Positions 27,001-34,550 of a stretch of 64,000 bases of DNA are shown here, one piece after another. The position numbers were made by a program, and so were the translations under genes. Numbering within the stretch: position 1 is the first letter of the stretch; every line of letters starts with the position of its first letter. Under the pieces are notes generated by a model. That model had not been told where the DNA came from, ran no database searches, and was given only the letters and a program-made list of their open reading frames with translations. Source of the DNA: Rhodoferax ferrireducens (lineage in GTDB: Bacteria; Pseudomonadota; Gammaproteobacteria; Burkholderiales; Burkholderiaceae_C). The stretch lies in contig MTEI01000014.1 in the NCBI GenBank assembly GCA_002083775.1, forward strand, positions 1-64,000, written 5' to 3'.

Positions 27001-30000
27001 CCCACTCACTCGCAATCTTATTTTGCAAGGGGCAGGCCTGGCTGGTATGGATAACGCGGGCCGCACCGCTGATCTGCGTGCGCAGAACTTGACTTTGTCC
27101 AATACTGCAGGGGAGAAATTTGAACAAGATACTGGTCAGACACTGGGTAACGGGACTTTGAATGTACTGGCTGACACTCTGACGTTAGGCAATGGCAGCA
27201 AAGAAGTGGCTGGCTTCGGTAACGTGCTGATTACTGCGGGCGAACTGATTGCGGCTGGTACCGGTGACACCAAAATCAAGGGTGAGACATCAATCGCCAC
27301 AGCGCGCCTGGGTGGGCAAACCGGTGCCAAACAAACTTTGAATGCCGCCGCTACCACAGACAAGGTGACGGTGATGCGGTTGGAGCCAGTACAGCCACTG
27401 GTAGCCAGCACCTCTGTTGGCGCGAGTTGGACAGTGAACGCGAGCGAGATCGCGTTTGATACGCGGGCCAGTCTGGCGAGTGGCAAGCTCATCGTCAATG
27501 CAACAATCGGCGATATCACCCTGGGCGCTCACGCGGACATCGACGTGGCTGGCCAGGATGTGGCGTTTTTTGATCTCACCCGGGGGACTTGGGGCGGTGA
27601 GGTGACGCTCAACAGCTCAAAAGGCAAAATCAATACGGCTGTGGGAAGCCGCATCAACGTGTCGGGTGGCGCAGGTGCCGACGGGGGCACGCTCACGGCG
27701 AGCGCGGTGAATGGCAGTGTGAACCTGGAGAATGCCACGCTGCTGGGCACGACGAAAGCTGACCAAGAAGGCAAGCTGGGTGAGGGCGCACGGGTGCGTA
27801 TTGACGCGGTTTCGCTGGGCAATTTCTCGGTTTTGAACGCCGCACTGAATGCGGCTGGCACAACTGAAACACTTAACTTCTCAGGCGAACGCACGGTGCG
27901 CGCTCGCACAGGCGCATTGTCGGTGGGCGTTGGCGATCAGATGCAAGCCGAGGCGATCACCTTGACCGCCGATACAGGTGCATTGACGGTGGCAGGAACC
28001 GTGTCAGCCTCGGGTGCCGAAGGTGGACAAGTGGGTTTGTACGGAAAGTCGGTGGTGCTGACCGGTACTGGGCGCATCGAAGCCAAGGCCATGGCAGTTG
28101 GAGGTAGTGGGGGGCGCGTGGAAATTGGGGCCGCCACAGCGGCTGAGGAATCCAATGACATCACCCGCGGCATAGACCTGCAGTCGCGCTCGGTGCCAGG
28201 TTCGGACTCGGGGATTGACGTGTCGGGCGGCATGGGTGGTGTAGGGGGCGAGGTGCACCTGCGCGCCCAGCGCCAGGGCAATGAAGTTGCTGTGAAGCAG
28301 CTGGCCAGCGCCATTACCGGTGCGCGGGAGGTTGTGCTTGAAGCTGTGAAGGTTTACAACAACAGGAGCACGCTAAATGCCACGGGTGCCAGCGCTGACG
28401 CAGTCGACGTCGAGGGTGTCAGCATCGGCAAGCTCAGCCTGGCGGACATCAACAGCGACAACACAAAATTTGCCAACGCTGACCGCAACGGTGACACAGT
28501 GGCAGGCATCTCGGAGAACTTCAACAAAATTCGAGCTGATCTGGGTCAGGTCACAAATGATAATTTCCACATCGTGACAGGGGTGGAAGTACGTTCTAGT
28601 GGTGACATGAAGCTGGGCGACGGGACTGCCGCCAAAAACTGGAACCTGAAGGACAGCGCAGCCGGTGGCGAAGCGGGTGTGCTGACCTTGCGCGCTGGTG
28701 GCAACCTGAACATAAAGAGCAACTTGTCGGACGGTTTTGTCGAGGCCACGGTAGCGGTGCCAGCCGGGAACCCGGCTACCAGTCAACTTTTGCCCAATAC
28801 AACCCGTGGTGGGCGTTCGTGGGCCTACAACCTCGTGGCGGGTGCTGATGCAACCTCAGCCAATGTAATGAACACGGCCGCAAATACTGCTGACTTGAGC
28901 GTGGACGCCGACAGACTGGTACGCACCGGCACGGGCGATATCCGCATGGCGGCCGGTAATAACATCACGCTGGCCGATAAATCGACGGTGTATACGGCTG
29001 GCGTCGCATCGGGCGCTCTGGGTTCTTCGCTGACAGATAGATTTCAACGCGCATTCTTCACCACGGGAGGTGGGGATGTGTCAATGACTGCGGGAAACCA
29101 CGTGAAGGGCACCGCATCGAGCCAACTCTATTCGGATTGGTTGTTCCGGCAGGGGCGACTCACAGAGGATGGTGGCGCATACGCCACGACAAGTCAGGGG
29201 CAACTTGCTTGGTGGGTGCGCTTTGACCAGTTTGCCCAGGGTGTCGGTGCACTGGGCGGCGGCGACGTGTCGATCAGTGCCGGTGGCAACGTCAGTAACC
29301 TGTCGGCCAGCGCTCCCACGCAGGGGCGCATGACTTCCTCTACCCTAGACGTGGACCAATTGATTCGCACAGGTGGTGGTGATGTGACGGTCTTGGCGGG
29401 TGGTGATATCCTGAGCGGGCAGTATTTCGCCGATAAGGGTGATGTCCGTCTGGTGGCGGGCGGTGCGGTGGTCAGTGACCAGACAGTGAATCAGAAGCCG
29501 GTCTATACCCTTTTGGCCCTTGGCGATGGTCAGGCTTATGTCCGGGCCCAGGATGAGGTCAATGTGGGTGCGATCCTAAACCCGCAGTTGTTGGTCCAGT
29601 CCTATGGAAGCGACAGGACTGCCAATATCGGGGCCGCTGATTTGCAGTTGCAGAGGGCTTCGTCATTCTCAACATATGGAGAGGCGAGCGCCGCACGACT
29701 GGCGAGCCTGGTCGGCCCAACAACACTGCACGAAAACTTGACAGATGTTCTGGATGCATACGCTACGCTCTTGAAATCGGCGGAGTATGGCAAGGGCTAC
29801 AGCACTTTGCTGAACTATCTGCCTGGCAGCCTGTTCATGACGGCGTTCTCGGACGATGTTGTGGTCAAAGGCGCTCCCACCTTATTGCCATCCGCCCAGG
29901 GTCAAATGGAATTGCTGGCGCAAGGCAATGTGGCCATCGATAAGCTCATCACTATCAGTGACAACGATCCTGCGCAGATCGCCACAGTGTTGCGCCCCAC

Positions 30001-31537
30001 CGCAGATGCGACATTGGTTTTGGCACCTTCCGCGAAAACACTTCATGCAACTGTGCCGGTGCATTCAGGTGACACCACTACCGCCAAGATCTACGCCGTG
30101 GCGGGCGATGTGTTGGGTGGTTCTTCGACCACTTATCAGCTCGACTTGGCCAAGGCCGTTGAGGTTCGCGCCGGTGGAGATGTGGCGAACTTAAGTGCGC
30201 GCATCCAGCATGCCAATGCCAGTGACGCCAGTTTGGTCGAAGCAGGACGGGATGTGTATTTCAGCCCTGGAGCGCAACGAACTGAAAACGCAGGCATTCG
30301 TTTGAGCGGATTGGGTAGCCTGGAGGTATCGGCTGGTCGTGATGTGAATCTTGGTACTTCCGGTGGACTGGTGAGCCGGGGTGATCTGGATAACAACAAT
30401 TTACCTCAGGGTGGTGCTGATATTCGCGTGTTTGCTGGGGTAAACAAAAATGGCTTTGACGCGCCCGACACGCTGGCGCGCCTGGCTGATCGGGTCGCCT
30501 CGGGAAATCTAAGTGACACCGACTTGTGGCTGGCACGATGGCTGACTGGAAACAGTGACTTGGCTGCGGCCGAAGTGGTCGCAGCGGTGGCCGTGGTTCA
30601 ATCCCTTGACCCGGTGACGCAGCGGGAAAAGTTGCGTGACATGTTGTTCACTGCGCTCAGTCAGACTGGACGTGACGCCAACCTTGCCGATAGTGCCTAC
30701 GCCGGCAACTTTGATCGCGGCTACGCTGCGCTTGAATTGGTGTTCCCTGGCATAAGCAATCAGGACGCGAACGGCCAGTTCACCAAGTATGAGGGCAGCG
30801 TGAACCTGTTCGCCAGCCGCATCAAGACCGAGCGCGGTGGCGATATAGACATCCTGGTGCCCGGTGGTGGGCTGATCGTCGGACTGGCTAACACTTCGGA
30901 TGACTTGACCAATGTGAACGGTGCGGGTTCACTGGGTGCGCTTGGCGTGGTGACGGCTGCCGCTGGGGACGTGCGCGCTTTCACACGTGAGGATATGTTG
31001 GTCAATCAGTCACGCATACTCACCGTAGGTGGTGGCGACATTCTTTTGTGGTCCAGCGAGGGCGATATCGATGCCGGCAAGGGAAAGAAGACGGCCGCCA
31101 CCGTGCCGCCGCCCATCATTCGTATTGACGCCCAAGGCAACGTGGTACTGGAACTGCAAGGCGCTGCCTCCGGGTCCGGTATCGGCGCCCTTTCCACTGG
31201 TGGTGTTGCTGCCGGCGACGTGGACCTGATCGCCCCCAAAGGCACCGTCAACGCCGGTGACGCCGGCATCCGCGCGGGTAACCTGAATATTGCCGCTCAG
31301 ATTGTGTTGGGGGCCGACAACATCTCGGTTTCCGGCACGTCTGCAGGCACACCGGTAGCCGACACCAGCGCGGTTACCGCGGCGTCTTCAGGTGCTACCT
31401 CGGGTGGCGATGACACCGGCAAGGTGGTGGCGGCACTCAACGCGGCTGCGGCCGACTCGGCCAAGGCGGCGCAAGAGTTGGCTGCGGCCCTGAAGCCCTC
31501 TGTAGTGCGCGTGGAGGTGCTTGGTTACGGCGAATAG
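21011..31537 (+). CDS. Giant filamentous haemagglutinin-like TpsA exoprotein (3508 aa)
   Basis: The secreted partner of the TpsB just upstream. ATG 21011 has a GGAG at 21001-21004 and gives an extended signal peptide (MNRQRYRLVFNTRLGALVAV, then a long hydrophobic region to about residue 54). The haemagglutination-activity domain follows at about 70-330, with NILLVNSNGIAFMGG-like and NRGTIEAPDGQIILAAG motifs. A right-handed beta-helix stalk of hundreds of degenerate GG-x-V/I-L/S repeats makes up most of the length. The end resembles DUF3739 (SVVRVEVLGYGE). I saw no cysteine anywhere. Adhesion, biofilm or surface structure is the family role; the gene has no interruption despite its 10.5 kb. 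Confidence 0.92.
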   Translation: MNRQRYRLVFNTRLGALVAVAESARGRGKAASGASRAGALLASVLLAAVPALAQKLPTASKGETLPSGVKLPPFVSHGLAGYQTSGKQAFVNQVGNKAILNWRDFNIAPGHGVEFRQVDGLATGNLVPGASFTTLNRIWDEIPSVIYGSISQGAGQKGNIILVNSNGIAFMGGSQVNLNSFTASSLNIADKYITDRLLGDITQPQFQNDLDGNEARGFVKVFEGASITAASQGRVMLIAPTVINRGTIEAPDGQIILAAGTKAYLRSDDLTNNLNLRGLLVEVDKSSVLDNFNTSAAVLNGKLDDQVVNLQAVADDKLGHASNFGTLAAAHGNVTMVGYAVNQRGIARATSSVVANGSVYLTAKDDYVVPSDTSKAPASSRGGQVILGAGSLTEVLPDVADATTTVDGETGTGPAAPSEIRVFGEQVYLAAGSTIKAPSGEVSLTAAENPSLVLGNGQVTPSDALTLASSPARVHVAAGALIDVAGLRNVQVSAGRNTLEVELRGDELKDSPLNQTGALRGEKAWVDIEQALANSDAGLDTLIARDSLEAYQQRLERGIAERSTRGGSVILDSQGSVIVENGATIDLSGGSVDYQRAAVKTTVLGSQGEAVDLADAVATTKYDDIVSRFVIDYGRWNKKEVIELPNARRLVRAYTEGKDAGTLRVFSPGAAYLQPNIVGSTVSGRRQLVSGVAPRGAQFIVGKGGSAPGEAADNALNQKVVIDRFAVNLPGDFGMGSDLPEQLKDALSISADLLAEDRVAELALLTRQAAEVRSSLRAPQGGAVSLTASDISVQADIVAAGGKIGLAARNSINEDSLLTVADGVKLSVAGTWVNHLPGIAAAATAPQQLDGGSISLSASSSVEAGDYVGEGRITLAEDVMINASGGAMMDVDGILHEGKGGSIGISALRLEGLEKAQLTAYGFSEGGELSLSTRQITIGGALPALPVAGELHLAPAFFTQGGFAQYDLLALEQLDLADGATVRPVVAYSNLNSDFFTKASGASMADVSTPVVRDLLQREATSVSLSAIEQATDTGTLRIGDGARIEVDSGGTINLQARKVLDIEGALVARGGNIEATLVAQIPNAYSSAIPQGNLWLGQSAVLDASGTAQTYQDALGQTQGEVLAGGVVSLRADTGAMVAVPGSRIDVSGAAPVWLDERNELGGIGRRVASDAGKVNLAFEDLRFDGTLQAAPGSSAQRGGTLAMSTAREIARLDNQKGFDTTPLAIVLHNTIDLQTASLVPTLAPGGAGGTAANIATDPLEAAGFERMRFNSQDGIVLAEGLDLGNGATDLRELQLDASRIETRGNARLSADAVRLGNYYAGNRVGTAGNSVSNGGVLTAQARLLELAGDLRLQGMKRSALTGSELVQLSGVTHQTLSATGNPTGTFRHSAAIETTGSLTLRGGVVAPGGFAQVQVKAGHDVRIESSGATPIVPISALGSLSIEAQNITQAGYLAAPLGQISLDAKGDLILAAGSVTTVAGASGQTYLLGQVLNGVDWLVNIKPDDQVNGQAKLASLPGKEIRLSGDHSLMVEAATREQAAARLDLSGGSDLTAYEFTVGPGGTYDILEPFIKDAGGEFKLVDGKKVPTNVYAVLPGYQSGFAPDDAQESTGLAVGEAIFLNGVKGLADGTYTLLPAHYALLPGALAVRLGSNADLSPGQSATRQDGIQVVAGYLTDTRNSAPRAGDWQAVEVFTRAQVRARSEITLSNASDFFANTSSVPQDAGLLSLQTKLGHIVLDGAVQSAAAAGGKGLAVDISAPELIVTSGNSTNIDSGDTVLSVERLNAMNASSLLLGATRTRDGNQMTLDVGADNLTLDNDAQHVLKAAEVMLAANKTLTIGSGSVIDAQGADGDAGSYSIVGNGAFVRAASSTATFTRTGRTEKSNDGALRGAADSLVQAAKSIILDATEDNVVAIRDNGYAGQISFKADGKAVAGQLGIGAARIGLGEPAVTPNGIVLGQDELDAFQGLDSLSLTSYSTFDLYGDVSVGGLDGLGRPLTRNLILQGAGLAGMDNAGRTADLRAQNLTLSNTAGEKFEQDTGQTLGNGTLNVLADTLTLGNGSKEVAGFGNVLITAGELIAAGTGDTKIKGETSIATARLGGQTGAKQTLNAAATTDKVTVMRLEPVQPLVASTSVGASWTVNASEIAFDTRASLASGKLIVNATIGDITLGAHADIDVAGQDVAFFDLTRGTWGGEVTLNSSKGKINTAVGSRINVSGGAGADGGTLTASAVNGSVNLENATLLGTTKADQEGKLGEGARVRIDAVSLGNFSVLNAALNAAGTTETLNFSGERTVRARTGALSVGVGDQMQAEAITLTADTGALTVAGTVSASGAEGGQVGLYGKSVVLTGTGRIEAKAMAVGGSGGRVEIGAATAAEESNDITRGIDLQSRSVPGSDSGIDVSGGMGGVGGEVHLRAQRQGNEVAVKQLASAITGAREVVLEAVKVYNNRSTLNATGASADAVDVEGVSIGKLSLADINSDNTKFANADRNGDTVAGISENFNKIRADLGQVTNDNFHIVTGVEVRSSGDMKLGDGTAAKNWNLKDSAAGGEAGVLTLRAGGNLNIKSNLSDGFVEATVAVPAGNPATSQLLPNTTRGGRSWAYNLVAGADATSANVMNTAANTADLSVDADRLVRTGTGDIRMAAGNNITLADKSTVYTAGVASGALGSSLTDRFQRAFFTTGGGDVSMTAGNHVKGTASSQLYSDWLFRQGRLTEDGGAYATTSQGQLAWWVRFDQFAQGVGALGGGDVSISAGGNVSNLSASAPTQGRMTSSTLDVDQLIRTGGGDVTVLAGGDILSGQYFADKGDVRLVAGGAVVSDQTVNQKPVYTLLALGDGQAYVRAQDEVNVGAILNPQLLVQSYGSDRTANIGAADLQLQRASSFSTYGEASAARLASLVGPTTLHENLTDVLDAYATLLKSAEYGKGYSTLLNYLPGSLFMTAFSDDVVVKGAPTLLPSAQGQMELLAQGNVAIDKLITISDNDPAQIATVLRPTADATLVLAPSAKTLHATVPVHSGDTTTAKIYAVAGDVLGGSSTTYQLDLAKAVEVRAGGDVANLSARIQHANASDASLVEAGRDVYFSPGAQRTENAGIRLSGLGSLEVSAGRDVNLGTSGGLVSRGDLDNNNLPQGGADIRVFAGVNKNGFDAPDTLARLADRVASGNLSDTDLWLARWLTGNSDLAAAEVVAAVAVVQSLDPVTQREKLRDMLFTALSQTGRDANLADSAYAGNFDRGYAALELVFPGISNQDANGQFTKYEGSVNLFASRIKTERGGDIDILVPGGGLIVGLANTSDDLTNVNGAGSLGALGVVTAAAGDVRAFTREDMLVNQSRILTVGGGDILLWSSEGDIDAGKGKKTAATVPPPIIRIDAQGNVVLELQGAASGSGIGALSTGGVAAGDVDLIAPKGTVNAGDAGIRAGNLNIAAQIVLGADNISVSGTSAGTPVADTSAVTAASSGATSGGDDTGKVVAALNAAAADSAKAAQELAAALKPSVVRVEVLGYGE

Positions 31538-31564
31538 TTGCATTGCCCCACAGGCCCGGCTGGG

Positions 31565-31620
31565 CTGTCACAGGTTTGGCGGGCGTTTGTCACACCTTTG
31601 ACGCAGGCCGGTCGTATTCT
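31565..31620 (+). promoter_or_regulatory. Pho-box-like array and -10 upstream of the ExbB operon
   Basis: Four 7-mers at an exact 11-bp period: CTGTCAC (31565-31571), TTGGCGG (31576-31582), TTGTCAC (31587-31593) and TTGACGC (31598-31604). Units 1 and 3 match the PhoB half-site closely, 2 and 4 partly. A -10-like TATTCT lies at 31615-31620, 10 bp after the last unit. It sits in the 132-bp gap after tpsA and points to the DUF2341-ExbB gene, giving that operon its own promoter. Confidence 0.6.
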
Positions 31621-31669
31621 TGTTTTGTTACCGCAGCAGTCTGCTGCCTACTTTTTCCCTTTAGACATC

Positions 31670-33424
31670 ATGAAACGTTTTCTTTTTGCTGTCGTTGCTT
31701 GGGCGCTGTTGCTCCCGTTAACCGCCAATGCCTGGTGGAACGAAGAATGGACCGTGCGCAAGAAAATCACCCTGGACGCAGTGGCTGCAGGCATTACCAC
31801 TGAGGTAGCTTCAGTCCCTGTATTGCTGCGCTTGTCTACCGGCAATTTTGACTTTTTAACGGCCAAGGAAGACGGCGCCGACATGCGCTTTCTGGCTGAA
31901 GACGATCAGACGCTGCTGCCGTTTCATATAGAGCGCTTTGATTCGGCCAATGAGCTGGCCTTTGTATGGGTGCAGGTGCCCAAGGTGGTGGGCGGCAACG
32001 CCACGCAGCATATCTGGATGTATTACGGCAACGAGGCCGCCCAGCCGGTTGCGCCCACTGCGGTCTACGACGCGCAGCAGTGGGCGGTGTACCACCTGAG
32101 CGATGCCAGTGGCTTGCCGCAAGACACCACGGCAGCGGGTAACCACATCAGCCAGGGTACCGCCACCTTTGTGCCGGGTGGTCTGATTGGTGGCGCGGCC
32201 AAGCTGGCCGGCGACGGCGGTCTGGTGGCGGGCAATGCGGCTCTGCAGGCAGCTACTGGCTTCACCTTTTCTGCCTGGGTGAAGCCCGAGGCCGCCAATG
32301 GTGAGGTGCTGGCAGTGGGCGATTTGACGCTGACGCTGGCCGAGGGCGTGCCGGTGCTGGGCATCAAAGAGTCGACGGTGCGTGCCACCGCGCCGCTGAC
32401 CCTGAACGCCTGGCAGCATGTGGCCGTGAGTGCGGGTACCAACGCGGTGCTGTATGTCAACGGCAAGCCAGTGGGCAGCCTGCCGGGTGCCTTTGTGCCT
32501 GCGGCCAGCGTGCGCATTGGCGGTGGTTTGGTGGGGGAGGTTGACGAGGTACAGATCTCCACCGTGGAACGGCCTGAGGCCTGGATGGCGCTGCAGGCCG
32601 ATACGCAAGGTGCAGCCAGCAAGCTGGTGAAGCAGGGGGAGGAGCAAACCACCGAAGGTGGCAAGGAAACCGGCTATTTCATGGCCACCATGAACAACCT
32701 GACCCTCGACGGCTGGGTGGTGGTGGGCATTTGCGTGGTGATGTTTTTCATTGCCATTTACATCATGTGGACCAAGGCGATTTTGTTGACCCGCCAGCAA
32801 AAGGCCAACCCTGAATTTAACGAAGCCTTTGACCAGCTGACCAAGCAGTTGCCCCAGTTGGGTAATAGCGCGGCAGCCCACGTTAACCACCTGGATCAGC
32901 TGTCCAAAAAGGCCGAAGAGTACAAAGACTCGCCGCTGCACCGCATTTTTCAGGTGGGTGCGCGTGAGCTGCAGTTTCGCTTTGCCAATACGTCGGCAGC
33001 TGCTGCCGCCAAATTGGCAATTGAGGCTGGATCGCACGAGTTACCCGCCATCAGCGAACGGGCCATGCTGGCTGTGCGCTCCAGCCTGGATGCCCAGCTC
33101 ACGCGTGAGCGCCAGCGCCTGGACAACGGCATGGTGCTGCTCACCATTGCGATCTCGGGTGGGCCGTTTCTGGGCTTGCTGGGGACGGTGGTGGGCGTGA
33201 TGATTACTTTTGCGGCAATTGCCGCAGCGGGTGATGTGAATGTGAATGCCATTGCCCCGGGTATTGCTGCGGCGCTGGTGGCTACGGTGGCTGGTCTCGG
33301 GGTGGCGATTCCGTCGCTGTTTGGCTACAACTACCTGCAGACCAAGATCAAGACAATTTCCGCTGACATGAATGTCTTTGTTGACGAGTTCGTGACCAAG
33401 ATGTCCGAAACCTACGGCGACTAA
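31670..33424 (+). CDS. exbB: ExbB/TolQ proton channel with extracytoplasmic DUF2341 and jelly-roll domains
   Basis: A 584-residue fusion. After a signal peptide (FLFAVVAWALLLPLTANA) comes a DUF2341 domain (WWNEEWTVRKKITLDAV, then IWMYYGNEAAQPV). A LamG/concanavalin-like jelly roll follows, with WVKPEAANGEVLAVG and LNAWQHVAVSAGTNAVLYVNG. Next is a membrane segment (WVVVGICVVMFFIAIYIMW) and the ExbB domain (ISGGPFLGLLGTVVGVMITF and APGIAAALVATVAGLGVAIP). ExbB normally has no periplasmic sensor of this kind. The DUF2341/jelly-roll part may bind sugar or surface polymer and tie it to proton flow; that is inference. ATG 31670 matches the signal peptide. Confidence 0.88.
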   Translation: MKRFLFAVVAWALLLPLTANAWWNEEWTVRKKITLDAVAAGITTEVASVPVLLRLSTGNFDFLTAKEDGADMRFLAEDDQTLLPFHIERFDSANELAFVWVQVPKVVGGNATQHIWMYYGNEAAQPVAPTAVYDAQQWAVYHLSDASGLPQDTTAAGNHISQGTATFVPGGLIGGAAKLAGDGGLVAGNAALQAATGFTFSAWVKPEAANGEVLAVGDLTLTLAEGVPVLGIKESTVRATAPLTLNAWQHVAVSAGTNAVLYVNGKPVGSLPGAFVPAASVRIGGGLVGEVDEVQISTVERPEAWMALQADTQGAASKLVKQGEEQTTEGGKETGYFMATMNNLTLDGWVVVGICVVMFFIAIYIMWTKAILLTRQQKANPEFNEAFDQLTKQLPQLGNSAAAHVNHLDQLSKKAEEYKDSPLHRIFQVGARELQFRFANTSAAAAAKLAIEAGSHELPAISERAMLAVRSSLDAQLTRERQRLDNGMVLLTIAISGGPFLGLLGTVVGVMITFAAIAAAGDVNVNAIAPGIAAALVATVAGLGVAIPSLFGYNYLQTKIKTISADMNVFVDEFVTKMSETYGD

Positions 33425-33437
33425 AGGAGCACAAACC

Positions 33438-33848
33438 ATGTCAAAAGCCCAAGAAGACGGCGCGATTTACGATGACATCAACATCACGCCCATGCTGGAT
33501 CTGTCGTATGTGCTGCTGGTGATTTTTATTTTGATGACCACCGCCTCGGTGCAGGGCATCAAGGTGAATCTGCCCAAGGCCAGTAACACGCCTAGCCTGG
33601 CCAAGCCATCAACCAAAGCCATCACCATCACCGACACCGGTGCGCTGTATCTGGACGCCTACCCCATGGCAACGATTGAAGACCTGGAGGCGCGCCTGAT
33701 GCAGTACAAGGCCAGCACGCCAGAGTTTCCCATTGTGGTCAAGGGTGACCAGGCTGTGCAGTATGTGAAGGTGGTCGAGGTGCTCGACCTGCTGGGCAGG
33801 CTGGACCTCAACCAGATTGGTCTGGTGACACAACGGTTGGTCAAGTGA
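33438..33848 (+). CDS. exbD: ExbD/TolR-like proton-channel subunit
   Basis: A 136-residue bitopic protein. An AAAGGAG Shine-Dalgarno precedes ATG 33438. The single membrane helix (INITPMLDLSYVLLVIFILM) keeps the essential Asp, and the periplasmic domain follows (VNLPKASNT, then DQAVQYVKVVEVLDLL). It pairs with the ExbB-like protein 13 bp upstream to drive the TonB encoded next. Confidence 0.92.
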   Translation: MSKAQEDGAIYDDINITPMLDLSYVLLVIFILMTTASVQGIKVNLPKASNTPSLAKPSTKAITITDTGALYLDAYPMATIEDLEARLMQYKASTPEFPIVVKGDQAVQYVKVVEVLDLLGRLDLNQIGLVTQRLVK

Positions 33849-34522
33849 AGGCGCGCGATCCATCATTTGCCAAGCGCTATGGCCGGGTGGCTGGCTTGCT
33901 GCTGCTGCTGGCCCTGGTTTTGGCCGTGGGTTACTGGTTGTATTCCATGTTTTCAACGCCAGCCAAGTCCACCAGAAAACGGGCGGTGCAAGAGATTGCG
34001 CTGATCAAGCCGCCGCCGCCTCCGCCGCCCCCCAAGACACCCCCACCACCGCCGCCCAAGCAGGAGCAGGAAAAAATTGATGTGCCCAAGCCAGAGGCCA
34101 TGCCAGACAAGCCGTCGGAAGCCCCGCCGCCAGGCCCGGACCTGGCGATAGACGCGGCAGGCAGTGGCAGTGGCGATGGTTTTGGTTTGGTGGGCAAACC
34201 TGGCGGTACAGATTTGCTTGCTACTGGTGGTGGCACGGTGGGCAGCCGTTTTGCCTGGTACAGCGCCTTGGTGAAAGAACGCATCCAGGACGCAGTGATC
34301 AAAGACAAAAAACTGCGCAGTGCCACCAACTACCAGCGACAGGTGCATGTTTGGATCAACAGTGCCGGAGCTGTAACACGGGTAGAGCTGATTGGCCCAG
34401 GGGACAACCCAAACCTGGATGATGCTTTACGCCAAGCCCTGCGCAACGTTGCCGCAGTGCGTGAGGGTGCACCAAGTGACATGCCACAACCCATCAAACT
34501 GCGGATTTATGCCCAGTCCTGA
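33845..34522 (+). CDS. tonB: TonB-like energy transducer
   Basis: A 225-residue protein: one N-terminal membrane helix (VAGLLLLLALVLAVGYWLY), a proline-rich periplasmic spacer (three runs of 6-8 prolines, then EKIDVPKPEAMPDKP), a Gly-rich stretch and a C-terminal TonB domain (YSALVKERIQDAV, then VHVWINSAGAVTRVELIG). GTG 33845 overlaps the exbD stop. No TonB-dependent receptor is encoded nearby, so its outer-membrane client is unknown. Confidence 0.88.
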   Translation: MKARDPSFAKRYGRVAGLLLLLALVLAVGYWLYSMFSTPAKSTRKRAVQEIALIKPPPPPPPPKTPPPPPPKQEQEKIDVPKPEAMPDKPSEAPPPGPDLAIDAAGSGSGDGFGLVGKPGGTDLLATGGGTVGSRFAWYSALVKERIQDAVIKDKKLRSATNYQRQVHVWINSAGAVTRVELIGPGDNPNLDDALRQALRNVAAVREGAPSDMPQPIKLRIYAQS

Positions 34523-34550
34523 GTTTCGATTCCATTTTTTAAGATCAGCC

